IMG/VR virus record: IMGVR_UViG_3300035199_001187 | Location: 1-37,271 of that record | DNA: 37,271 nucleotides | From: a virus | Direction: 5' to 3' (one strand) | In this document: positions 6,969 to 13,961 of the stretch, piece after piece | Position numbering within the stretch: the stretch's first letter is position 1 | Layout of the letters: each line of letters begins with the position of its first letter | Position numbers and translations under genes: made by a program | The notes under the pieces: generated by a model | The model's input: only the letters and a program-made list of their open reading frames with translations | Database searches by the model: none | Told to the model about the DNA's origin: nothing

Positions 6969-7573
6969 GCGCTGCGCTCCTGGACTGCCTTGTTGTGGCG
7001 GTCAATTTCGGCATGCCAGGCACGCTCAGTGATTTCCTCGAAGCCATCAGGGATAACGGCTGGAGCTGCTTCGATGGTGTTGTCATCGCGGTATGGGAGG
7101 TTGCACACCAGGATGTCGCCCTGCAGCAGATGAACTATTGCAAAACCGATGCTGGTGCCGGTGAACACGTGGTTGGGTAGCTCGAAACGCTGGCAGAAGG
7201 CTGTGGCCATGTCAGAGCGGAAATGCTCCCCTTGAAGCTCTGCCGGTAGTTCGGGTGCGCCTGCATATTGTTTGCGAAGCTCGTTGGCGTGTTTGCTGCG
7301 GCGGAAGGTGTACTTGAAGTAAGTGGCGCCGTCCTGGTGATGACGTTCGCCCCCTTTGAAGCCTTCAATATCGGGGCCGCGTTGCTGTTTTTCTTCGGCT
7401 GCACAGCGTTTGTAGAAGGTGGTGGGGTAGCCGAATTCCTGCATGCCAATTTCATCGAAGCCCCAGCTTTGGGCGATCTGTTTGAAGAACCGGTGGCGGG
7501 CGCTGGCCTGCCCCCGGATTTCTTTGAACGCCTCGACGTACAGCGGAGCCGTGGTTTTCATGTAGTAGCGCAT
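6965..7573 (-). CDS. Hypothetical early protein, 202 residues
   Basis: A soluble, charged protein (MRYYMKTTAPLYVEAFKEIR...) with a basic middle (FKYTFRRSKHANELRK), a central GTSIGFAIVHLLQGDILVC stretch that could be a buried strand-helix, and an acidic C-terminus. I recognise no family. A second in-frame ATG (Met5) is possible, but the Shine-Dalgarno sequence AAAGGAGAGGCACC fits the first one at 7573. Preceded by cassette copy 3; its stop overlaps the 30-residue peptide. Confidence 0.7.
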   Translation of the reverse strand: MRYYMKTTAPLYVEAFKEIRGQASARHRFFKQIAQSWGFDEIGMQEFGYPTTFYKRCAAEEKQQRGPDIEGFKGGERHHQDGATYFKYTFRRSKHANELRKQYAGAPELPAELQGEHFRSDMATAFCQRFELPNHVFTGTSIGFAIVHLLQGDILVCNLPYRDDNTIEAAPAVIPDGFEEITERAWHAEIDRHNKAVQERSA

Positions 7574-7627
7574 GGTGCCTCTCCTTTAGGGATCAGGCCC
7601 GGGCGTTGCAGCGCCCAGGCTTGAGTG
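7574..7627 (-). promoter_or_regulatory. Hairpin-SD cassette, copy 3
   Basis: A stem of eight pairs (7598-7619), one of them G-T where copy 2 has G-C, with the same CTGCAA loop, then TAAAGGAGAGGCACC and the ATG at 7573. It lies directly after the stop of the 44-residue peptide. The change that keeps pairing suggests that the structure, not just the sequence, is kept. Confidence 0.7.
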
Positions 7628-7762
7628 TCAGAAGCGCTGAATCAGCGCGAGAAAAAGGTCAGGCGTGGCGTTGCCGGCGAGAGCGATCAGGAATAGGGCA
7701 ACGCCGCTGCCGATCAGGGTGAGCAGCCATTCGCTGCCGCTGGGTTCGTGGTGGTCTTGCAT
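7628..7762 (-). CDS. 44-residue single-span membrane peptide
   Basis: Starts MQDHHEPSGSEWLLTLIGSG and has one clear membrane segment, from about residue 13 to 30 (LLTLIGSGVALFLIALAG), followed by NATPDLFLALIQRF. The ATG at 7762 has AAAGGAG six bases upstream (copy 4), which decides it over a longer upstream frame. It is the complete version of the peptide at 6876-6968. Function unknown. Small single-span peptides in phage early operons sometimes act on host membrane proteins; nothing here shows which. Confidence 0.65.
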   Translation of the reverse strand: MQDHHEPSGSEWLLTLIGSGVALFLIALAGNATPDLFLALIQRF

Positions 7763-7812
7763 GGTGCTTCTCCTTTGGGGTTGTGCCCGGCGTTGCAGCG
7801 CCTGGGCGGGAT
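7763..7812 (-). promoter_or_regulatory. Hairpin-SD cassette, copy 4
   Basis: Follows the primase-helicase stop by seven bases. Arms CCCAGGCG and CGCCGGG pair with one mismatch around the conserved CTGCAA loop (7786-7806), then CCCCAAAGGAGAAGCACC leads to the ATG at 7762. First of the four cassettes in transcription order. Confidence 0.65.
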
Positions 7813-10554
7813 TCAGTCGGCCTGGAACATCCAGCACTTCACCGTCATGCACTTCTGATAGAGCGAGTTGCGGGCGGCCTCGGCGGTGCGGACGGCGCTG
7901 TCCACGCCGCGGTTCGACTCGATGAACTTGCGGCTGCGGGAGGCTGACAGGACCTTCTGCAGGGAGGTCTTCTCCGGCAGTTTCTGCCGATGCTCGGCGG
8001 CCAGTTCGTAGAAATGGTTGAGGTTGATGGCGATCAGGGCCGGGTTCTTGCTGTGGTTCACCACCGGGCCCTCGCTGAGGGACTCGAGGTAGTCGTACAC
8101 GTCCCAGAACTCGGCCACCTCGGCCGGGTCGGCGTTGATCGCGGCCTGGCGGTCCAGGGCCATCTGGATCAGCGTTTCGCGGGAAGCCTGGATCTGCTCC
8201 TTGGAGAGCGGCACCACCAGGGCCAGGGCGTCGACCAGGGCGAGCATCTGCGCGTGGTTCTTGATGATCCGCTCCACCCGGATGTCGCGGAGTGCGCGCA
8301 GAGTTACTTCGTGCTGGCGAAGCTGAGTGCGGAACACCTCCAGGACCTTGCCCTCCGCCTTCACTGCACGGAGCAGGAACTGGCTGACATCCTCAGTGCT
8401 CAGAAGGTTGAGGTTGTCGGCCGCCGCGCGGCTGGCGGCGGTCACCTCTGGGCGCACGAAGTGCAGCTTGACGATACGGGTGAGGATTGCCTCGGACGCC
8501 GCCACGGAGGCGTTCTGGCTGAACACCAGGGTGGAGCGGAAGGGCGGGGCGTTGGTGTCATTGCCGCCGTTCTTCACGCCCGTCAGGCCCAGGCCCCGAC
8601 CGTTGAACAAAGGCTTGAACTGATCGAAGTCGAAGGCCTTGCCGGCACCGCCCTCGGGGTCGCTGCGGTCGGCCTCGAGCATGACGATGGGCATGCCGGC
8701 GGTCTGGCTCAGCCAGCGGCGCAGGCCCGCCTTGGTCATCTTCAGCGGGTCATCACCTTCCTCGTCCTGGCGGCCCAGCAGCTTCCACAGCAGTGTCAGC
8801 AGGGTGGACTTACCGGCGCCGGCCTCGCCGGTCACCTCCAGGAAGGGGAAGCTCTGGAACTCGGCGCGGATCTGCTCGGCGAACAGGGAGCCGAACCAGA
8901 AGGCGAGGGCGACAATGCCCTTGGTGCCAAAGCAGGTCCACAGCCAGTCCAGCCATTCCGGGCGATAGCGACCTTCGTCCTGGCTGATTTCGATCTTGAT
9001 GGACTTCTGCAGGGTCTTCAGGCGCAGGGTCTTGAACTCGAAGTAGTCCTCCGCGTTCGCCTCCACCAGGACCCCGCCACGCACCGCCAGGTCGCCGAAC
9101 ACATAGCAGCCGTGTTCCTTGCTGTAGCCAACATAGTCGACGGTCTGCACCGTCTTCAGGCCGTACAGCTGGTTGCGCATGATCTTGTCGAGCTGGGCGC
9201 CGCTGCCGGTGAACACGGCGCCGGCCGCCATGCCCAGCAGGCGCTTCTTGAACTCGCTGGCTGCTGCGACCTGGGCGCCGGTGAAGGTGTTCTTCACACT
9301 CGCGCCGTCGTGGGGGAAGTCCACTCGGAAGTAGTACCAGCTCTCGTCGGTGAGCTCGTTGCGCTGGTAGTACAGGGCCTGGGGGTAGCAGTTGGCGATT
9401 TCCGCCACGGCGCCGCACTGGCGCAGGGCCTTGTCACGGCGCTGCTTGTCGTTCAGGAGCTTGTCTTCGTGGCGGTCCGACTCCTCGAGCTGCTGTTTCG
9501 TCTTCTGGAATTGCGCGATGTCCAACTTGAACCAGTAGAGGCGGTTCTCGTAGCCGAAATGGAATTCGTGATGATCGCTCCACTCGTGCATCAAGACGCC
9601 CTTCTCGGCAGCGCTTTCGGCCAGGAGCAGGCTGCCTTGGAAGCGGGCCTCGCGGAGGTCACGCTCGATCCGTTCTTTCCGCTCGGTGGCGTCGTCGATG
9701 AACATCCAGCGTTGGTGCAGGTCGTTCCAATCCACCTTGCGATCGCGCTGGGGAATCTGGGCGGCCTCGCAGGTGAAGCCCAGCTTGCGTGCCATGGGGG
9801 CATAGCGGCGGATGCCGTCGCGGGCGCTCGGCTCGTTGTCCAGGGCCCACACCAGATTGGGCAGCTTGCCACCGGCTTCCAGGCGCTTCGCGGCCAGTTC
9901 CTGGAGCGCCTTCTCCGGGAAGGGGGCGCTGCTCATCATGGATACGGCGGCGATGCCGTGATGCAGCAGGGCGATGGCGTCGAAGATCCCCTCGACGATC
10001 CACAGCTCGCTCACTTCCAGCAGGTCCAGGCAGGGCGGCACCCACAGCTTGCCTTTGTAGCTGTAGGACTTCTTGAAGTGAGCCTTGCGATCGAAGCGTG
10101 CCGGCCGATCGATCAACCGTTCCCAGTAGCCACCCTCCGGCATGAAAAAGCGCACGGTGGCGCTGCCGATGCTCTTGTCGCGGTCCCAGAAGTTCTCCTG
10201 GGTGTACCAGCCCTTGATCAGGTTCAGGTCGAAGCCGCGGTTGAAGCTCAAATAGGCGTCGACTGAGGCAGTAGGCTGTTGCTCGGTGGCAGGAGCGCGA
10301 TTGCTCCAGTCCTCGAACAGGTCGGGGAACAGGTCTTTGACGTGGAACTGCGCGCCGCATTTACCGCGTCCACAGGTCACCACCCACGGATTTTGCGCGT
10401 TGGCGTACAGCGACTTCTTCTTGCTCTTGCCGCCACGGCAGTCCGGGCAAGTGCCCTTGCGTAGCCAGTCGGTCTGGGCGATGGGCTGGAGCTCGAACTC
10501 GAGCTTCAGCTTGTCGATCACCTCGCGGCGAATGGTCGGTTCCATGGTCTTCAT
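7813..10554 (-). CDS. Phage primase-helicase (zinc finger, TOPRIM, P-loop)
   Basis: A 913-residue replication protein. The N-terminus has a primase-type zinc ribbon (C36, C39, C61, C66). Next comes a TOPRIM-like region (LWIVEGIFDAIALLHHG, later VWALDNE), then near residues 576-585 a Walker A, GEAGAGKST, with a Walker B-like MPIVMLEAD downstream, as in phage DnaB/SF3-like helicases. It probably primes and unwinds phage DNA for bidirectional replication. This replaces the rolling-circle initiator A of P2. The ATG at 10554 overlaps the upstream stop (ATGA), with AGGGAG before it; a second Met (residue 4) is possible. It is the largest early gene. Confidence 0.9.
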   Translation of the reverse strand: MKTMEPTIRREVIDKLKLEFELQPIAQTDWLRKGTCPDCRGGKSKKKSLYANAQNPWVVTCGRGKCGAQFHVKDLFPDLFEDWSNRAPATEQQPTASVDAYLSFNRGFDLNLIKGWYTQENFWDRDKSIGSATVRFFMPEGGYWERLIDRPARFDRKAHFKKSYSYKGKLWVPPCLDLLEVSELWIVEGIFDAIALLHHGIAAVSMMSSAPFPEKALQELAAKRLEAGGKLPNLVWALDNEPSARDGIRRYAPMARKLGFTCEAAQIPQRDRKVDWNDLHQRWMFIDDATERKERIERDLREARFQGSLLLAESAAEKGVLMHEWSDHHEFHFGYENRLYWFKLDIAQFQKTKQQLEESDRHEDKLLNDKQRRDKALRQCGAVAEIANCYPQALYYQRNELTDESWYYFRVDFPHDGASVKNTFTGAQVAAASEFKKRLLGMAAGAVFTGSGAQLDKIMRNQLYGLKTVQTVDYVGYSKEHGCYVFGDLAVRGGVLVEANAEDYFEFKTLRLKTLQKSIKIEISQDEGRYRPEWLDWLWTCFGTKGIVALAFWFGSLFAEQIRAEFQSFPFLEVTGEAGAGKSTLLTLLWKLLGRQDEEGDDPLKMTKAGLRRWLSQTAGMPIVMLEADRSDPEGGAGKAFDFDQFKPLFNGRGLGLTGVKNGGNDTNAPPFRSTLVFSQNASVAASEAILTRIVKLHFVRPEVTAASRAAADNLNLLSTEDVSQFLLRAVKAEGKVLEVFRTQLRQHEVTLRALRDIRVERIIKNHAQMLALVDALALVVPLSKEQIQASRETLIQMALDRQAAINADPAEVAEFWDVYDYLESLSEGPVVNHSKNPALIAINLNHFYELAAEHRQKLPEKTSLQKVLSASRSRKFIESNRGVDSAVRTAEAARNSLYQKCMTVKCWMFQAD

Positions 10555-10790
10555 GCGCTGACTCCCTGCTCGGCCAGCAGACGCTTGAGCTCACGGGCAG
10601 AGCGGCCGATGCCGGCGATATGGGGGTGGTCCTGCAGCACCCGTTGACCGCGCAGACCTTCGGGAACTTCGCGGTAGCGATCGGAGTACCAGCAGTCGGC
10701 CATGGCCTGTTCGTACTGGCTGACCAGGTAACGCAGATAGGCCTGGGCCTGCTTGCGGTTCAACTGGATTGAAAGGGTTAGGTCACTCAT
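10551..10790 (-). CDS. Hypothetical early protein, 79 residues
   Basis: Starts MSDLTLSIQLNRKQAQAYLR and is mainly helical, with a conserved-looking YEQAMADCWYSDRY segment and a basic C-terminal RSARELKRLLAEQ. No family recognised. The frame is open further upstream, but the ATG at 10790 gives a typical phage protein. The ribosome binding site is weak (GGTGG). About 65 bases without a gene lie upstream (10791-10855), holding a small CCCAC/GTGGG hairpin near 10823. Confidence 0.65.
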   Translation of the reverse strand: MSDLTLSIQLNRKQAQAYLRYLVSQYEQAMADCWYSDRYREVPEGLRGQRVLQDHPHIAGIGRSARELKRLLAEQGVSA

Positions 10791-10855
10791 CTGGGCCACC
10801 ATCAGGGCGCAACTTCCCCAAACCCACGGCGTGGGCAAGGGTCAAAAGGTTCGGG

Positions 10856-11206
10856 TTATCGGGCGCCGGCTTGGGCGAGGAAGGCGTCGGAGAGAATCCG
10901 GCGCGGGATCAGGGCGCGCTGGCCGCTGCCGGTGTCCACCAGGATCACCAGGTGTTCATCAGCGCCGGCGGCGAGGTCCAGACCGACCCACTCGGCGCCG
11001 CTGTGCAACTGGCTGAGGGCCAGATGCACCAAGCGGGATGCCATGAAGGTTGGCACGTCCAGCGCTTCCACCAGGTGGCGGGTGGTGCGCTCGGCCAGTT
11101 CCTCTTGATCCAGGTGCTGGCCCTGATGACGCTGCAGGAAGGACAGAGCAGCGGCCTGCATCGCCACGCGGTACTGCTGCGGGTTTTCCATAACGATCTG
11201 GCTCAT
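10856..11206 (-). CDS. Hypothetical early protein, 116 residues
   Basis: Starts MSQIVMENPQQYRVAMQAAA. A helical N-terminus (FLQRHQGQHLDQEELAERTT) is followed by a beta-rich C-terminal half (WVGLDLAAGADEHLVILVDT). Unknown function; common in position just after the Ogr gene in this type of prophage, as far as I recall. The ATG at 11206 overlaps the Ogr stop (ATGA) and follows GAGGAGG with eight bases spacing. Confidence 0.7.
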   Translation of the reverse strand: MSQIVMENPQQYRVAMQAAALSFLQRHQGQHLDQEELAERTTRHLVEALDVPTFMASRLVHLALSQLHSGAEWVGLDLAAGADEHLVILVDTGSGQRALIPRRILSDAFLAQAGAR

Positions 11207-11517
11207 GCAAAGGCCTCCTCGGGCTCGGGCAGGGTGTCCAACAGGTCGAGTTGATCGGTTCTCTCGCGGTTGTCCCGCAGGGCCCTCATGCGCGCTACAG
11301 CCGGGGCCACGGGCAGCACCACGCGGGGTTTGTCCAGGCCGGAGGGGCTCAGCTGGTAGTCCCAGCTCATGGAGCCGGAGAAGGTGGCGCCGCAGGGGAT
11401 GTTGAGGCACTGGGCGTACATGGAACGGAACAGTGGGGTCTGGCCCTCGCTGTTGCGGATACGCATCTTCCCGCCGCAGGCCGGGCAGACGAGCTTGTAG
11501 GTGGTGCCTCTGCTCAT
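11203..11517 (-). CDS. ogr: Ogr/Delta-type zinc-finger late gene activator
   Basis: A 104-residue protein of the Ogr/Delta family (PF04606), which in P2 and P4 binds upstream of the late promoters and recruits RNA polymerase. The zinc motif is plain: C11-x2-C14, then C37-x4-C42 (CPACG, CLNIPCG), with the family's typical MYAQC and GSMSWDYQLSPSG. It is longer than P2 Ogr (about 72 residues) through an acidic C-terminal tail. Its likely targets are the CCTGTAG-N9-CTACAGG dyads at the three late control regions. In P2 ogr follows D in the late region; here it is in the early operon, so early transcription would switch on late genes directly. It overlaps both neighbours. Confidence 0.9.
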   Translation of the reverse strand: MSRGTTYKLVCPACGGKMRIRNSEGQTPLFRSMYAQCLNIPCGATFSGSMSWDYQLSPSGLDKPRVVLPVAPAVARMRALRDNRERTDQLDLLDTLPEPEEAFA

Positions 11518-11984
11518 GCTTGGCGCTCCATGTGCAGGATGATCACGGCGCGGACTTCCTCGGCCAGCGCGGCCAGATGGTCGCGGTGGGCGGCCAGGAT
11601 CTGGTCTGCCTCCTTCCGGGTGATGCGGCCATCGGCCAGGGCCTTGGCGATGATCTGGCCGACGCGGCCTTCCTTCACCTCGGTGGCCAGGGAGCGGGCA
11701 TAGAGGTCGACGTTGTCGAGTTCGCCGACGCTGGGCATGGGCACGAAAACGCCCTGGTACAGGCTGCAGACGTAATCGGCGAGGAAGGAGGTGCCGGCGT
11801 CCTGCTCGAGCTGGAGCACCTGCTCATCGCTCAGGGGGCGGTGGCCGGCGTTCTCGTAGAGGTGGTTGTCGAACTTCTTTAGCTCCAGACCGAGGCGGGC
11901 TGCGGCGCACTCACGACCGCCCGGATAGGCGGAAATGATGGCGCTGAGGACCTTGCGGCGGCTGTCAAGAATGGGGCGTTTCAT
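11514..11984 (-). CDS. YmfL/CII-like phage regulatory protein
   Basis: About 156 residues. The N-terminal part (RRKVLSAIISAYPGGRECAA, then RLGLELKKFDNHLYE) fits the helix-turn-helix region of the YmfL family of putative phage regulators related in position to CII. The rest is helical, with LSDEQVLQLEQDAGTSF and LADGRITRKEADQI. It probably controls early transcription or replication. The start is uncertain: ATG at 11984 has AAGGA about twelve bases upstream; ATG at 11996, four codons earlier, lacks a fitting site. The stop overlaps ogr. Confidence 0.75.
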   Translation of the reverse strand: MKRPILDSRRKVLSAIISAYPGGRECAAARLGLELKKFDNHLYENAGHRPLSDEQVLQLEQDAGTSFLADYVCSLYQGVFVPMPSVGELDNVDLYARSLATEVKEGRVGQIIAKALADGRITRKEADQILAAHRDHLAALAEEVRAVIILHMERQA

Positions 11985-12225
11985 CTTCTTGTTCATCCTT
12001 GACGATGGGGGAACTATCGTTGACCACGCCTTCCTTGATGCCAAGCAGGACAGCGGCGCGGTGGGCTTCACCGCGAAGGCATTTCTTCTGCCCATTGAGT
12101 ACCGCGTAGACGGTGCTGGGGTTCAGGTCGTGCTTCAGGGCGAAATCCCGAAGGGACATTCCCTGGTCTTCGAGGCGCTTACGGGCAGCCGCGCGGGCTT
12201 GCTCGTCGATGCTGGCGTTCGGCAT
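11965..12225 (-). CDS. BcepMu gp16-like HTH regulator (Cro position)
   Basis: An 86-residue protein with a helix-turn-helix (MSLRDFALKHDLNPSTVYAV) and the signature that follows it in BcepMu gp16-family proteins (LNGQKKCLRGEAHRAAVLLG). It is the first gene of the leftward early operon, divergent from the CI-type repressor, as Cro or Cox would be. It probably represses the repressor promoter and commits the phage to lytic growth; this is inferred from place. The acidic tail KDEQEDETPHS overlaps the YmfL-like gene by about 20 bases. Confidence 0.8.
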   Translation of the reverse strand: MPNASIDEQARAAARKRLEDQGMSLRDFALKHDLNPSTVYAVLNGQKKCLRGEAHRAAVLLGIKEGVVNDSSPIVKDEQEDETPHS

Positions 12226-12310
12226 AGTTCAACTTCGTGTAATTTCGTGTGATTTCGAGGTGATATTGGTTCATTAAATTGAACCTGTCAACGCCTGAGG
12301 TTCAATTTTG
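12226..12310. promoter_or_regulatory. Lysogeny control region with operator half-sites
   Basis: The AT-rich gap between the divergent gp16-like and CI-type genes. It holds the perfect palindrome GGTTCA-TTAAAT-TGAACC at 12268-12285. A further copy of the half-site GGTTCAATTTT lies at 12299, a weaker GTTCAACTT at 12227, and a repeated TTCGTGT(A/G)ATTTCG pattern at 12233-12258. The half-site at 12299 touches the repressor start codon, which fits autoregulation. I could not place the rightward promoter with confidence. Confidence 0.75.
12262..12291 (-). promoter_or_regulatory. Leftward early promoter with operator in spacer
   Basis: On the minus strand a consensus -35 TTGACA (12286-12291) is followed by an 18-base spacer that is exactly the operator palindrome, then AATATC (12262-12267) as a -10. 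Transcription would start about 30 bases before the ATG at 12225. Repressor bound to the palindrome would lie between -35 and -10 and block polymerase. The -10 is weak; the -35 and operator overlap are clear. Confidence 0.7.
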
Positions 12311-12661
12311 ATGACCATTGGTGAGCGGCTTAAGGAAGAAAGGTCGCGCTTGGGGCTCAGCCAGACTGACCTGGGAGCGATTGGTGGCGTAGGAAAGACC
12401 ACCCAGATCAATTACGAGAAAGGAGACCGCAGCCCCGATGCTGCCTATCTCGCCGCTGCCGCTGCTGCCGGCGTTGACATCCTCTATGTGGTGACCGGGC
12501 AGCGGGCATTGGTGCCTGCGGATAGCCTCACCGCTGAAGAGGCCAAGGTGCTGGAAAACTATCGCGGCATGGCGCCAGCCGATAAGGCCTCCGTGATGCG
12601 CCTGACAACCCTCTTGGCGCGGGCCGACGGTAATGGAGGCGATGTCGTGAACAACGGCTGA
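12311..12661 (+). CDS. CI/C-type HTH repressor without S24 domain
   Basis: A 116-residue XRE-family repressor that should maintain lysogeny by binding the palindrome in the control region. Helix-turn-helix at about 13-40 (LGLSQTDLGAIGGVGKTTQI) with the family's YEKGDRSPDAAYLAAAAAAG; then a C-terminal helical tail, LTAEEAKVLENYRGMAPADK, likely for dimerisation. There is no S24 protease domain, so it resembles P2 C more than lambda CI. SOS induction by self-cleavage is not expected. A TTG directly before the ATG could also start it. The only Shine-Dalgarno candidate is GAGG about eleven bases upstream. Confidence 0.88.
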   Translation: MTIGERLKEERSRLGLSQTDLGAIGGVGKTTQINYEKGDRSPDAAYLAAAAAAGVDILYVVTGQRALVPADSLTAEEAKVLENYRGMAPADKASVMRLTTLLARADGNGGDVVNNG

Positions 12662-12684
12662 AGGCAGCTTGCCTGACTGCCGAA

Positions 12685-12757
12685 AGTCGGTCTTCGGACC
12701 ATCAGACCACTACCGGCCACGCAGGCCGGGATGCAAGGACAGAAAGGAGAGCACCGT
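12685..12757 (+). promoter_or_regulatory. Leader with two hairpins before secreted protein
   Basis: A GGTC-TTCG-GACC tetraloop hairpin (12689-12700) is followed by a perfect CCGGCC/GGCCGG stem (12713-12729) and then AGAAAGGAGAGCACC before the start codon. The hairpin plus AAAGGAG-A-GCACC arrangement is like the four cassettes of the early operon, but on the opposite strand and with another loop. Confidence 0.5.
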
Positions 12758-12758
12758 G

Positions 12759-13061
12759 ATGAAAAGGATCGCCGCAGGGATCGTCTTGATGGCAACCGTA
12801 TGCGCCGCCCAGGCGGAGAGCCTCAAAGATGGCTACATCGCCTGCCTGTCGGAGGATTACCTCGATCAGTTCAACCAAGCCCTGGTGAGCAATGACAATA
12901 AAGGTATGGAGTTCCTCTACAACAAGGGCGTCTGCGTGCCAACAAGCAGCAAGTTTTCTATCAGCGTGCTTGATCGAGGCTTTATGGTCACCAAATTTCG
13001 CGTCTATGTAGGGGACGACGCTGCCGTTCTCTATACAGCGAGCGAAGCTATCGGTAGATGA
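12759..13061 (+). CDS. Small secreted protein, possible lysogenic-conversion gene
   Basis: A 100-residue protein with a clear Sec signal peptide: MKRIAAG, hydrophobic IVLMATVCA, and a likely cut after AQA (about residue 19). The mature part of about 80 residues has two cysteines (IACLSED and KGVCVPT) that could form a disulfide in the periplasm, and ends in a beta-rich segment (FMVTKFRVYVGDDAAVLYTA). No family recognised. It follows the repressor in the same direction and so is probably expressed in the lysogen. The strong AAAGGAG site fits the ATG at 12759; a GTG lies directly before it. Confidence 0.7.
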   Translation: MKRIAAGIVLMATVCAAQAESLKDGYIACLSEDYLDQFNQALVSNDNKGMEFLYNKGVCVPTSSKFSISVLDRGFMVTKFRVYVGDDAAVLYTASEAIGR

Positions 13062-13121
13062 GTTCCATCACGTTCAACTCAAGCTGTGCCAACAGAATAA
13101 CATTAAGAAGTCCTGCCACTG

Positions 13122-13961
13122 ATGATGAGAAGTTTTAGCAAAAAACAAATGATCCTCTTCGCTTTGTCGGAGTGGTTTTATATCGGTGGGACTGCGGTTT
13201 CTGCTTTTTTGGGCTGGATCAACAGCGTTGAGGGTGATGAGAAATGGCTTGCAAAGCGCCCTGTGCTTTGGAATGTCATTCAATACCTACAAGAGAGCTC
13301 TTTCTATGTGTATTTGATAGTTGGGGGTTTGGTTGTCTTAAGTTTTATTTATAGGAAACTTGGTGATCCTTGGGTGCTGGAGAAATTAAAATTCATCCTT
13401 GATGAATATCAGTATCAGGTATTCCATGCAAATGGAGCGCCCCAGGACCACGATCGTGTAACAATATTCCAGCACAAAAAGAACTGTTTATTTGTGCGTC
13501 ATTGGAGTGCGAAGTGGTGGTTTATGCCGTGGGGGAATAAGTCAATCTTTTCTGATTACCTTATTCCTGTGCTAAGGTCAGGGCATATCTCGCAAAAAAC
13601 GCGTGCTATCTTCTATGCTCCTGACGAAAGTGATCGTGCAGAAGGTGTGGCTGCCAGAGCTTGGGCTAGCAACCGGGCGATCGTGCTGAACGATCTTCCC
13701 GTGATGCGGTCCCAAGCGCCACAGCGAGACATAAAAAGTTACGCCGAATCGACATTTTGCGACGTTGGCATGATCAATAAGTATATAAGTGAAGGTAGGC
13801 AGATGCCGCGTTCCATTGCAGCAATTCCTATCGAGAGTGGCGGTGTAGTGTGGGGGGTGGTGGTGCTTGATAGCCGGTCCCCGCAGGGTGTTACAGATGA
13901 GTCTGTTCAACACTATCAGTTGACGGTTGCCCTTATTGGGCAGCTGCTGGAGAGAACCTAA
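13122..13961 (+). CDS. Two-span membrane protein with cytoplasmic GAF domain
   Basis: A 279-residue protein. Two membrane segments (about 10-33 and 59-80) place a short loop outside. A linker follows, then a GAF-like sensor domain in the last 120 residues: EGVAARAWASNRAIVLNDLP and RSIAAIPIESGGVVWGVVVL are typical GAF strand-helix signatures. GAF domains bind cyclic nucleotides or other small ligands, or dimerise. No output domain (kinase, cyclase, nuclease) is present, so the membrane part may be the effector or the protein may act through its partner. The gene is visibly richer in A+T than the phage genes around it, a sign of recent gain. The ribosome binding site is weak. The stop overlaps the next ATG (TAATG). 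Confidence 0.8.
   Translation: MMRSFSKKQMILFALSEWFYIGGTAVSAFLGWINSVEGDEKWLAKRPVLWNVIQYLQESSFYVYLIVGGLVVLSFIYRKLGDPWVLEKLKFILDEYQYQVFHANGAPQDHDRVTIFQHKKNCLFVRHWSAKWWFMPWGNKSIFSDYLIPVLRSGHISQKTRAIFYAPDESDRAEGVAARAWASNRAIVLNDLPVMRSQAPQRDIKSYAESTFCDVGMINKYISEGRQMPRSIAAIPIESGGVVWGVVVLDSRSPQGVTDESVQHYQLTVALIGQLLERT

Noticed and set aside
7990-10266. Very long plus-strand open frame (758 codons) opposite the primase gene
   Set aside because: Antisense shadow in GC-rich DNA: the minus-strand frame has clear primase and P-loop motifs, while this one is low-complexity Leu/Val/Gly/His with no domain.
10820-10840. CCCAC/GTGGG hairpin as a terminator or cassette
   Set aside because: Short stem, no T run, no CTGCAA loop and no AAAGGAG site after it.
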